Assembly: GCA_013400975.1 (NCBI GenBank)
Contig: WBMZ01010923.1
Span: 1 to 64,000 of the forward strand
DNA length: 64,000 bases
Direction of reading: 5' to 3'
From: Atrichornis clamosus
Taxonomy: Eukaryota > Chordata > Aves > Passeriformes > Menuridae
Part shown: piece after piece, positions 46,556 to 57,544 of the stretch
Position numbering within the stretch: position 1 is the stretch's first letter
How the letters are laid out: each line of letters begins with the position of its first letter
Notes under the pieces: generated by a model
Databases searched by the model: none
What the model saw: the letters and a program-made list of their open reading frames with translations, nothing else
Told to the model about the DNA's origin: nothing
Position numbers and translations under genes: made by a program

Positions 46556-48224
46556 ACAGCTTCCACGTTTCAATGTAGGTTGTGTCCAGAAAAGGTATTT
46601 TTCTGCAATACCCCTGATTGTTTCAAGCATAGCAGTTATGCAGCCCAAGAGAGAAAATAAAATCCATTACTTCATCCCAAATTGTGGGCAGGATTTGAAC
46701 CAAAATCTATCACTCCAGTTATTCTGTAATAAAAAACGTGGTGTATTAAAATTTGATATCCCCATAGAATCAAACTAAAATCTCTGTGACTGCATTTAAC
46801 CTGAAAGATGTAATTATGAAAAACTTAAAAAGAGGATAAGAGGGATATCTAAAATTTAATCCTTTTAGTCATGAGAACACTGAAGAGCACCCCACTGTTA
46901 GTGAGGCATCAGTGCACATTACTTATTAAGACAGAATAAGTAATTGATGTGATTAAGTTGATGAGTAAGGAAAGGTATTAGAAAGAAGCAGCATATTCTA
47001 GAAATAGGAAGTTGCACTTAGGTGAAGAAAATAGAATCACACTCTGGGAGGATAAATCAAAAAAGTTCTGGATAAAGACAGTCTTGAAATCTACCTGGAG
47101 TAAAAATACTGCAGCCTGTACATGTAGCCAGCCAGATGACCAGTGTATGAAATGATCCTTCAAAGAGGGAAGACTACCAACGAATGGGAGTGATTTTTTA
47201 AAATTGGTGTTCGCTGAGGAGAAAAACCCAGAGAACGAAGCTTTATTTCAATGATCTTTAACATTGTACTTAGCACCACTTTTGGGTTAAGTGACAAAGT
47301 TGCACCAAACGAAAAGGAAATAGGACCAAGGGTTCCAGGTACTATCCAGGTACCTCGGGGTCAATAAACCAAATGCCTATGAGAAAGAAAACTGTATCAA
47401 AGAAAATATTGAAAAAAAAAAAAAGGAAGTCAATACATGTTGGGTTGTTGAAAAAACCTGCTTACAAGACTCTTGAACTTCTTTACAAGGTTAGAAACCT
47501 AGTAGACTTATATTTTTAGAGGTTTTAGCTTAAAAATTGTAAAAGCTTTAAAGAAACCAAGCAATCATAGGATGAGGAAAACTGTGATACAGCTAAATCA
47601 CTGAATTAAATAAAATGGGAAACTAATAATAGTATATACTCATTTATCAAAATTAAAAACATATGGAAGGGTTAATAAGAAAGAAAGATTTCTAATCATA
47701 TCAAGTTACTGATAATGATGAAGACAACAGAAATAAATAAATTCCAAAAGGAAATTTTAATCCTAAGAGATAGTAAAACAACTAATAAAATTTGTCATAG
47801 GCAGACACCCAAGTGAAAGGTGCCTAAGTAATAATTCTTAAGCTATGTAATTAATGAAGAATGTAACCTAAGTTTATATATGCAATATCATAGCCTTTGT
47901 GGACCAACCCCAAACATGACTGGCATCTAGGGGCTGTGATAGTTTTACAAAAACTTAATTTCAAAACTCATTAGCTGACAAAAATAAATCTACTGTTAGA
48001 AACTACCAAGAAACAATAAAAACACCTCTGAAAACAATAATAAATTACTACATAAGTCCATGGTTCACTTCTCTTTGAAACACTGACTTTCCTGACTTAA
48101 GATGAATTAATAAATTGGGGAAAAAAAAGCTGTTTAAGAATGGCTAATCAGAAAACAGAGCTTAGTATGGTATGAGAGATGTATAAAATTCAGGAGCACA
48201 GATTATTTGTCACATCTTCCAACA
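46556..48224. other. Unique AT-rich sequence
   Basis: No gene or family is recognised. There is an A run at about 47410 and many short A/T-rich words. Confidence 0.5.
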
Positions 48225-48400
48225 CAGGCACTAGGAGCCTACAGTGAAATGATGAAAGTGGGAGGAACAAGTCTGAGAACAGGAAGATAAGAGAGCTTTT
48301 CACACAGACAGAGACCTGTGGAAACTCCTGCTGAGGGTAGTGTGGGTACTGACAGTTCACCTGGATTTGATGGAGGACTGGACAAGCGTTGGGAGTTTTT
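48225..48400 (+). mobile_element. Old CR1/L3-like LINE remnant
   Basis: The order 'gagcttttcacacagacaga', 'acctgtggaaactcctgctg', 'ctgacagttcacctggattt' and 'ggaggactggacaag' follows the end region of old CR1/L3-type LINEs found across reptiles and mammals. No tail is visible. Divergence is high, so the call and the edges are uncertain. Confidence 0.45.
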
Positions 48401-50159
48401 AAGTAGGGAAAGCACAGCAGGTTCAAGAAACCCTCAAAGCTGAAACGGTGGGGCAGCAGAACTTTCTGGGTGAAGGATCATTTAGAAGCACCACTTAAGC
48501 CGTGCTCTCTGTTCCTTGCACACCTGCCTGCAGCTGCTGCACAAGGCAGGTTTCTGTATTACACAGACCCTTCCGCGGCCTGAGCCAGTGCTGCTGTTCC
48601 CACGGGCTGCTTGGAGCAGATGGATCTCTGCAACCCCTTGTGCCTCCCAGGGTACCCACGGCCTCCCCACACTCTTTGTTCCACTTCTGCACCCTGAGGT
48701 TAAATCACTCGAACAGGAATTTGATTAAGGTAATTTTTAAATTATACAGGTGAGGTGGAAGAGGATGAGAGCAAGGAAGGTGTTCTTGCACTCTCACCTC
48801 AGCCTCTCAGAAGCCCCATGATTCTTTAACAAGTTCACAGTTACTGCTGGGAAGGAGAGGGAAGAGAATAATGAACTTTAGTGTTTTTTAAATATACTAC
48901 TGCTATTGCCTTTTGTTGGCGACTGTTTTATATGCCTGGACACCTCAGGGACCAATTAGACAAAAGTCTTTAGAGCAAAGTCCCAGTGCAGCTTTTCCTC
49001 ATGATTCGACATTCCCAGAATTTCAACATGGACCAGGAGTACTTGGTGCTTTTCAAGCGCTATAGGAAAGCAAGGAAATGTAGTAAATAATATATTATAG
49101 ACAGCACTTCTGAGTCTCCTCTGTGCTAGAAGGCAGGAAATAGACAAATAAAAAGAAGAAAGATAATCCCAGAATTCTTTGTCCTCACAAAGAACTTGCT
49201 GTAGGAGCTCTTATGTTACCTTACAAATATCCTCCTATGTGCAGGTTTGTCTGCCATATGTCAGCTCAAGAATTAGGAAAAACTTATTTTTTTCCTAAGC
49301 ATTTCACTTGATACAACCTTAATCCCATAATTAAAATGCTTTTGGAAAGGAAATATTTTGGACTGAATGATTAGCATATTTGACCAAAATTCCCATACAG
49401 TTTTAGTTTACTTTAGATTTAATTTAAAGAGAAAACAATGGAAAAAAAAAATCTTCTGGACATATTCTGATTCTATTTCATATACATATATAGACTACAC
49501 ATATATAATTCCTAAAGAAAATAAAACACAAAGAAATACCTTTTGAGGAATTCTAATGAATAATTATTTCTAATTTTGTCTCCATATCCCTAGCAAGAAA
49601 TAATTTATTGATACCAAGATAAAATATTTACTGCTGAAAGGCTTTCAGAAAAGCGAATCAACCAGTTATACTAAATTAACATGTTAAATTAAATTGCCAC
49701 ATACACGTTTTCATGCAAGGCAACACTCCTTGGCTGCTTTAGTGAATACAATTGACATTCTTAAATAGATACACATGAAGATCCTGGTTGCAGATATAAA
49801 TTCCATCCGTGTTGCCACTGTTGCCACTGAACTCTTGGAGCAATTTAACAGCTCATTTTCAGCCATTTCTTCCCCTAGAATTCCTCAGCATAGAAGCACC
49901 CTTTTAAATGCTTTTGCACTAAAAGTCTTTGCAATTAAAAGTCTTTGCCTGAAAGGAGGGCTTTAAATCCTTCCTTTGGGGCTGGACATCCACATATGCT
50001 GAGACTCGGGGGACCTCTTTCTTCCTCCAGGATAGCTGGTGAACATCAGCTTGCTGATGGAAATTAACTCCTCCAGGAAAGCCTGAACTCAATAAAATTT
50101 CAGTAGGAACTGGGCTTGTAATTGTTTTAGTTACTGTTGAAAGAAACACTGAGCTGGTG
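48401..50159. other. Unique sequence with a small GC-richer patch
   Basis: The segment 48485-48720 is GC-richer and open in several frames on both strands (62-83 codons), with no recognisable protein. It could be a decayed retroelement. The rest is AT-rich. Near 49920-49950 the 13-mer TAAAAGTCTTTGC occurs twice. Confidence 0.45.
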
Positions 50160-50520
50160 TTTTTAAAATGTTACCCCTAACGGACTCGCACAATTAAATA
50201 TTTGTTGTGAAACAGGTAAATTGTGTTATTTCAGTGTTTATCACACATTAATGCTTGTTTGTCTTACTTTCTGATGCTTCTTGCAATTAATTGAACAGAT
50301 TTTGCGCAGGATTTCCAAAGAGCTTAAAATATAATCTAGTTTATTTTTCTCTGCTGTCCCATTAATGGTGTTATTGATACATATAGCCATTGAATTTATC
50401 CTTATGGCTTGCCTTTTAAAAAGAATCTCTGCCAGTATCAACATATTTTTTACTTTGTCAGCTGTATTTTGCTAAAATGGTAATCATTATGCATTTTTTA
50501 GGGTCATACATAGAGGATTT
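50160..50520. promoter_or_regulatory. Candidate conserved noncoding block
   Basis: Non-repetitive, evenly textured AT-rich sequence with several homeodomain/POU-type words: CAATTAAAT, ACATTAATGC, GCAATTAATTG, the palindrome CCATTAATGG at 50359-50368, and ATTATGCAT near 50488. It has the feel of a deeply conserved element, but I cannot test that. No splice or coding evidence. Confidence 0.22.
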
Positions 50521-53367
50521 TCTCACTTCCTTCTCTCTATCCCCCTTTTCCCCTCATCATGCTACTATAAAGTGTTAGGTGGTAGATATTGGGCCAAACA
50601 AAGCCATATATATACTCCCAGTCCATTAGAACATACTTCTACTTGGTCTTCTTATCTGTGGTGCCTGTTATCTCTGTCTGGCAGATTCTTTCCAGCAGTA
50701 GAAGTTTTTTTTTTTTAAAAAAACCCCTCTTCTTTTGCTTTTGTGCATTTTTGTTACTGGCACTGTCATCACCTGACCAGTGGAAAACTATAAATAGGTG
50801 GAATGACCTGTTACATCCAAAACATTATATGGGAGTTTTTTTTTTTTCTGGGGGGATTTGGGGTTTTGTGTGTGTTAGTGTGCGTGTGTTTGGGGTTTTT
50901 AAAAATTATTTTATAAATGTGACTGAAAAATTTCAATTTTGATCTCTGACCGTAACTCACAAAGCAACTAAAAGATTATGCCTTTTTTCTATCTTCAAAT
51001 TTACCCAACAGACAATATGAACTTCATACCACTTACATATTCAGCTTCAAGAGGTCAGGTATGTTCAGAGATGGTCACAGGTTTTGAAGTTTGGAAGTAG
51101 TTAGTGCAGCTGAGGCTGAATTTGAAGTCTAGCTTTAAAATTAAAACAAATTAAAAAAAAAAAAAAGTGATTCAATGTGTTCTTGAACACATTTTGCAGA
51201 ATCTAAGCTCTAGTACCTTGGGTGGTGCTGAGAAAATGAGCATTTCCATAGAAACGCTGGAGGAATAACACAGCCGTTCACAGGGCCCTCTAGAAGGGGA
51301 GGTGTGGCAAGGATGTGTTGGCTGTGGATCTTGATGGACACGAAGTGTGGATCCTCACTGTTGCCTGCTTTTCTGCAGGAGGTTTCTACCCTGCAGAAGC
51401 AATGACTGCTGCTTTCGTATGTTGAAATTGCTGTGTCTGATGAGAGATTAAAAAGGGTTTTAAAGAGAGAACACTGCATAGTCTTTATCTATTAATTTTT
51501 CAAAGGAAATAGTACCACGGGAAAGATCCATAACTGCTGTCAAAGGGTCAGCACCTCTGCTGAGCGTAAATACAAGAAAATGCTCCTGGCTGCTATTTCA
51601 GTTTGGCTATTTTAAATCAGTCGAACACCCAAACTGCCTTTCCTTTTCACTATATTCTGTTTTCGTTCTGTTTTTACTACCACTGTTACAGCAGCTCCTC
51701 TTGGCACCACTCTGCTTTATGTGCAGAGAGTGGTACAATTATACACCACGATTCCCAGCGCTTTAAAACTGGCCCAGGAATATCTTTCTTTCATCTGAAG
51801 TGTGTCTCATGAAGAACTTTTTTTCTATTAAATTAAAAAATATTATGGCTGCAAGAGAAGTTTAGTTCCAGCTTTGAAACCAATTTGATTAGACATTGAT
51901 TCTCTAAACACAAAGAGTTATGTTGAATCATATCAAGAAATCAAAAGTTTATAATGTTATTTTAACAAAATGAAAAAACCCTGTCTTGTTTTTCGCTAGT
52001 AGAAATGAAACAAAACAAAATAAAACAAAACCTAATCAAACATTTAAAGATATGCATTGCATTGTGGCTACTTTCGGTTTATCTGTTCTAATGATCAATG
52101 TTTTATTGTCAATTGGCCCAAACTAGGGAGACAAAAGTATTTTCTTTGGGAAAAAAACAAACCAAAACCAAAGCCAAAAAAAAAAAATTTGGTTTCCTAA
52201 TTCTTTCTATTGCTTTCTACAGTTTGAGAGTTATTAACCTCCCTAGCTACATGAAAGTAGGGTAACCAGAGAAAGGATTTCTGGACCCTTTCTGGATTGA
52301 CAGGAACAGGCATTTACCACAACCCCACAACTTTTCCCATTATGTCTTTGTTCTTCATTTTTCATCTTATTCAGATTTTGAAGCAACTTGGGATATGATT
52401 TTTGCATTCAGTTGTGCTACATAATTTGGAGTCAGGCTGTATTTTATGAGGGGCCCTGAGAAAACTGCTGCAAGAGGAAGTTGCCTTCCATGCTAAATGA
52501 TGTTACCGTTTGGCCTGGTTTACATCTCTAAGTGTTCTTAATCACTTTGAAGGAGTTTAAAACCTTTGCACATGCTGGGAGAAGTCCCTGGCTGAATATA
52601 CAGCTGTCCCAGGGCAATAACTTGTGAAGTAAAGCAGCAAAGTGGCGAATAGCCTTGCAATCGCCCTAGTAACACATTTCATCCGCATGATGTGGCAGAA
52701 TTTGGTTACTACCAATCTCCTTGCAGATACACCAGGAATACTGAGATTTGCAAGCTCTCACTAAGCCTGGTATTTATGTTTCTTCTCTATGCAGTGATGG
52801 CACAACATCATTTTCCCAAGGATAGCTATCCATCAAAAAAGAAACAGGCTAGTGCCCAGAATGGACAGGTCCTCTCCATTTATTATTTTCAACAAACTTG
52901 ATGGTACATCTAGCACAAGCTACATTTTGGGGTTTTTTTAATGATGGTAATATAAAATGATTCATTGAACAAAAAACTCTGGCCATCATCTATTTAGATG
53001 TGAGTATTGAAGCACCTGTGCTGCTAATCATTTTTATGTTGACTATTATGTAAACAGAATCCCAGGATAAGGACTTGGCTGAGGAACTAAACTTGGGGAT
53101 GGAAACAAAATGATTGATGGAAGGTGTCTAATGGCTGCAAAATGAAAGGCTTCTGGGTCTTACTGTGTCTTCATTAAATCACGTGGTGCAAAAAGAGATG
53201 TAACAGGACAAAAACGTGATTAAACATAGTGAACAGTTGAGAAATATGACAGAAAGTAAGACACATATGTAGTCTCTTAGAATATGGTATTAGAATTTCC
53301 AGTAAGAAGAATTAGGGAGAGAAACTAAGAATTGTTGCTGTACAGCCAATTAAGCTAATTGTCTGTT
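50521..53367. other. Unique AT-rich sequence, no gene recognised
   Basis: It contains poly-T runs at about 50706 and 50837, an A run near 51151, and A-rich AAAAC repeats at about 52006-52032. No transposon or exon is recognised. Confidence 0.5.
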
Positions 53368-53408
53368 TATATATATATATATATATATATNTATATATAT
53401 ATATATAT
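53368..53408. repeat. (TA)n microsatellite
   Basis: A run of TA dinucleotides about 40 bases long, broken only by one unresolved base at 53391. The true length may differ from the assembly. Confidence 0.95.
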
Positions 53409-55327
53409 TTATGTAACCTTTTTAAAGCTGATATCACTGGAATTTTGTTCCATGAATAATAGAAGTAAGAACCAACTCTACAGTTAAGCCAAGCCCAATT
53501 AACTGACCAAGAAACTTGCTTTATTCACTGGGAGCTGGATGACCTAGTAAATGGCAAGTGACCACATTTGTATTTAGTTCAGAAGAGTTCTTTATCTACT
53601 GGTCATAGAGACATATGAAAGAAAAAGCCAGTATAAAGCATTGTTTAGGAGGTTGGTGTGGCTGACATGGAGAAAGAGCAAGGGAACCAAGCACATATAC
53701 CTGGCTAAATGATGTTCAAGGAAACATTCAGCAAGAAGTCTAAGAGGAAAATACTGAGAAGGAAAAAAGTTATACAGAAGCCCACAAGATTTATTAGAAT
53801 AATTTTTTTAAAAAATTGAAATCCAAACTTTTAAAAGGAAAATTCAACAAATATCAAAACTGACCAACAACAACAGTTATTAAATCACAGAATAATTTTT
53901 CTCAAGGAACTTACAGAAGAGCCATTCAATTGCTATTAGAGAAAAAATATGATACATGGTACATGCCATGGAAAATGTGCTAATTTGAAAAAATTAGACT
54001 AGCTTTGCTGGGGTAATTTTTCATGTTTAGCAGTAATATAGAAATTATTCTATCTGTAATTCTGTTGCACTTCAAACATCCTTTTCAAAACCAAAAAGAA
54101 TGCAGAATCTTTAATTAAATGAGATCTGTGCGTGGAGGTTTTGTTGATATTTCCAAATAGTTTCACCCATTGCTACACCTTTGGCTTTCCCTCACTCGCT
54201 CTTAAGTTCTAGATGGTAAAGGACTGTAAAATTTCACCTCTGAGTTTTTTATTGTTTTATTGGAAGTGGATATTCTTCTACCTTTCTCTGAAGCATTATA
54301 TGTTACAGCAGCTGGAAATCAAATGCTTTTGTGCAGTAGTTTCACTAAAGTCTTTCAGCTCTTTGTTTAGAGGACGTTGCTCACCTTCTGGAGATAAATG
54401 AATTTGCCAGTAGGGCAGGGCCAGGAGGGAATTTTCCTTTCATTGAGGATGGATGTAATTGCTCTTTTGTTCTGCTTCTTTGTTTTGTCTCTTTGTCTTA
54501 CTTGCACTTCTGTAAAGTGTACCTTTCCTCGCCAACACAGAGGAATTTAAGTTTCCTTTTGGGTCCTGGCAAAGAATGGCTCTTCCTTGATCCTTCCTGC
54601 TCTCAACTAGTGGCACACTGAGGTTGTGTTGCTTTGTTGTGTGAGGTGCTTTAAATTATGTTTGTTCTGGGGTACTGAGTGGTTTTCTGTAGTGCACAGA
54701 GTGACTCTTCTGAGCTCATGCTGCATCTTCCTTTAGGTCTTCTGGGAAAGACAGAAGACCACAACCATGATTGACTCCTATTTTCTACTCCTGTCTCCTG
54801 AAAATACAGCCAAGAAACTGCAGCAGCAGTGTAAGCTGCCTGTAGTTAGCAAAGTTACCCCAGCAGATTGCTTGGGATTTCTGCTCATTCCGACAGTTCA
54901 TTTCTCCCAAAAGAATGAAATGGCTGGGAAGTGAAAAGTTATGTACACAAGGGAGCTAAAGGATACATAGGAAGCATCCTGGATGGTTTTAGAGTTCAGC
55001 TCCCTTGGAGTTAGCACTGATTTGGTGTGTAGCTCTTGAACTGATGAAATGTTTCCATTTTAATTCTGACATGGGTAAGCATGCAGGTATATTTCCTAAC
55101 ATGATATTTTTTTCCCATGGCAATGTCCAAACAAAGAAGACCTGGATACAGAACTGCAAGATTTAAAAGGCTAAAGCAGCATATCCAGTGATTTGGCAGA
55201 ATACAGAAATGAATCACATCAAAACAGGGTGCCACATTAAGGAACAACCTCAGCAAGAGAACCGTACTGGAATGTGTCCCCCATCCCCAAGGTCACAGCT
55301 GTACACTCTCTGCATATATGGCTTCTG
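53409..55327. other. Unique AT-rich sequence
   Basis: No repeat family, RNA gene or convincing exon is recognised. Confidence 0.5.
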
Positions 55328-55402
55328 CTATCTATCTATCTATCTGCCTATCTAATCTATCTATCTAATCTATCTATCTTATGTATCTATCTATCTATCT
55401 CC
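55328..55402. repeat. (CTAT)n tetranucleotide microsatellite, interrupted
   Basis: About 75 bases of CTAT units with interruptions (ctgc, ctaat, cttatgt). It is a typical variable tetranucleotide repeat. Confidence 0.95.
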
Positions 55403-56709
55403 TGAAAAGTACGTGCTCGCTAAAACAGTACAAGCTCTTAAAAATACTTGCATAAACAGCTCACAGTAGAAAAACAAAGGACAGAATGCTAAGTAAAGAC
55501 CGCTGTGAGAAAAGTTTAGGACCGAGAATCAGCGTAAATAGTTCTGGTTCATGTTGATTTACTTTTTCTCTAAGAGTGGTTAGATTTAATTCTGTAATCT
55601 ACTGACAATTTTTTAACACTGGAAATATGCAAAATTTAGCCTTTAAATTACACGTGGGAGATCAATGTTGGGATCTGCTACGTTAGTCAGAAACACAACA
55701 TCTTGAATGGAGGAAGGGAGTTCTTGCATCCCAGACGGGTTGAAGATTCTAGTGTCTGATCAATTAGTTTTGTTAATAATATAAAAAAGTGTAATAGCCT
55801 ATAGCAAGACAAAAGCAACAAACACTTTCAGGGTCATGGAGACTTCTAGTGCTTATTAGTTTTAACACTTCATGAATGTTCTACTGGAGAATAAATTTCA
55901 CTTCACATTGGATTTCTCTTTTCATGTATCACAGCTCCTTCCTCCACTCATATTTTACATTACATTTTTCATGTAATTATTTGAAGATAACTGGAGGTAC
56001 CATTCTTTGTCATATCTCACTGAGCTGTGCACTTTAAAATCTTCTGCAGCTTAGTGGAGAGCAAAAATGAAAAAAAAGAGAGTAACTCACATACCAAAGT
56101 CTTTGCCAATATATTGGAATAAAACAAATTTGAGTTATATGTAATACTCGAGCATGTGTCATTAGTTTATTTGACAGCAGATCTCCTTTGTGCATTGCTG
56201 TTTTTCATACAGAACATTTTGTCACGTACATATTTATTCTTTGACAGCGGAAGAATTCTTTTTATTTGAAAATTCTTACCAACATATATTTTCTCCTCCT
56301 CCTCACATCTGTTATGGAAAGAAAGAAAACAAAAGCTCGTCTTTTTGGAAAAGAAGTGTGAAACATAGAAAAAAAATCCTGTCAGTAAAATACAAAGAAG
56401 ACATGATGAAATGATGTGAACGACCTGTCAAATGTTGTGTTCAGTGGCACTTGAGTTACCACAGTCTCCATTTCAGCAAAGCACTTGGGATCAGTGTAGG
56501 GTGTGCTGGGAATTGGGATTTGTGAAAGACAAGGGGTATATAAAGGTGGGAAGGGTTGAAGCACGTGCTTGGGAAATGAAGTCACACAGGGAGAGGAAGG
56601 AAGTTGGCCTCCTCTCATTCATGTGCATGTGTTTGTACCCAGGGCTTGTCCTGGAGCCAAGCACGGCTGTCACATCACCCCTGGACTCACACAACTTGGT
56701 GCTGGTGCT
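55403..56709. other. Unique AT-rich sequence
   Basis: No transposon or gene is recognised. From about 56430 the sequence becomes less AT-rich before the CR1. Part of that may be further CR1 sequence too decayed to recognise. Confidence 0.5.
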
Positions 56710-57443
56710 GGGTTCTGCACCTGGAACAGGGCAATCCTGAATGTGGGTACAGACTGGGGAATGAGAGGCTGGAAAGTGGAAAGAGACCTGGGGGTCCTGG
56801 TCGATGGCAACCTGAACAAGAGGCAGCAGTGCCCTGGCAGCCTGGAGGGACATCCGTGTCCTGGGGGACATCAGGTCCAGCATGGCCAGCCAGGCAAGGG
56901 GGGGGATTGTCCCTCTCTGCTCTGCACTGGGATGGCCTCACCTCGAGTGCTGGGGGCAGTTTGGGGTGCCACAATATAAGACATTAAACTATCAGAGAGC
57001 ATCCAAAGGAGGGCAACAGAGATGGTGATGGTGAAGTCATGAGGAGCGGCTGAGGGCACTTGGTCTGTTCAGCGTGGAGAAGAGGAGTCTGAGGGGAGAC
57101 CTCACTGCAGTTACAGCTTCCTGGTGTGGGGAAGCGGAGGGGCAGGCACTGATCTCTGCTCTGTGTGACCAGTGACAGGACCTGAGGGAATGGTCTGAAG
57201 CTGTGCCAGGGGAGGTTTAGGTTGGATATCAGGAAAAGGTTTTTGACCCGGCGGGTGTTTGGGCACTGGAACAGGCTCCCCAGGGCAGTGGTCACAGCTC
57301 CAAGGCTGACAGAGCTCAAGAAGTGTTTGGATAATGCTCTCAGACACAGGATGGAGTTCTAGGGATGTCCTGTGCAGGGCTAGGAATTGAACTCAATGGT
57401 TCTGATGTGTCCCTTCCAACCAAGGATATTCTGTGAATCTGTG
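56710..57443 (+). mobile_element. CR1 LINE, about 0.73 kb, includes end of ORF2
   Basis: A plus-strand copy from late ORF2 to the 3' end: 'ctgcacctggaacagggcaa', 'gacctgggggtcctggtcga', 'gatggcctcacctcgagtgc', 'gtgccacaatataagacatt', 'gaggtttaggttggatatca' and 'gatgtcctgtgcagggctag'. It ends in the tail 'aaggatattctgtgaatctg'. The 5' end is truncated. Traces of ORF2 protein (for example 'RDLGVLVDGNL') appear in one frame but are soon lost, so it is non-coding. It is the same tail subfamily as the 40.9 kb copy. Confidence 0.92.
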
Positions 57444-57502
57444 AAATGAATGCAGCAGCTCTTGCCGGCAGCTGCAATGGGTGCTGGATATTGAAAGCCA
57501 GT

Positions 57503-57544
57503 TTTTTATGGATGTACAAGGAGTTTTTATGGATGTGCAAGGAG
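57503..57544. repeat. 21-base tandem duplication
   Basis: The unit TTTTTATGGATGTACAAGGA plus G (57503-57523) is followed directly by a copy with one change (57524-57544). It lies 60 bases after the CR1 tail. The unit length is a multiple of three, so it appears in an open frame (57481-57864) as a repeated 'FMDVQG', but that 127-codon frame resembles no known protein. Confidence 0.9.

Noticed and set aside
46680..46710. tRNA-like T-loop word 'ggatttgaacc' on the minus strand
   Set aside because: The flanking bases do not form a T-arm or acceptor stem, so there is no tRNA fold.
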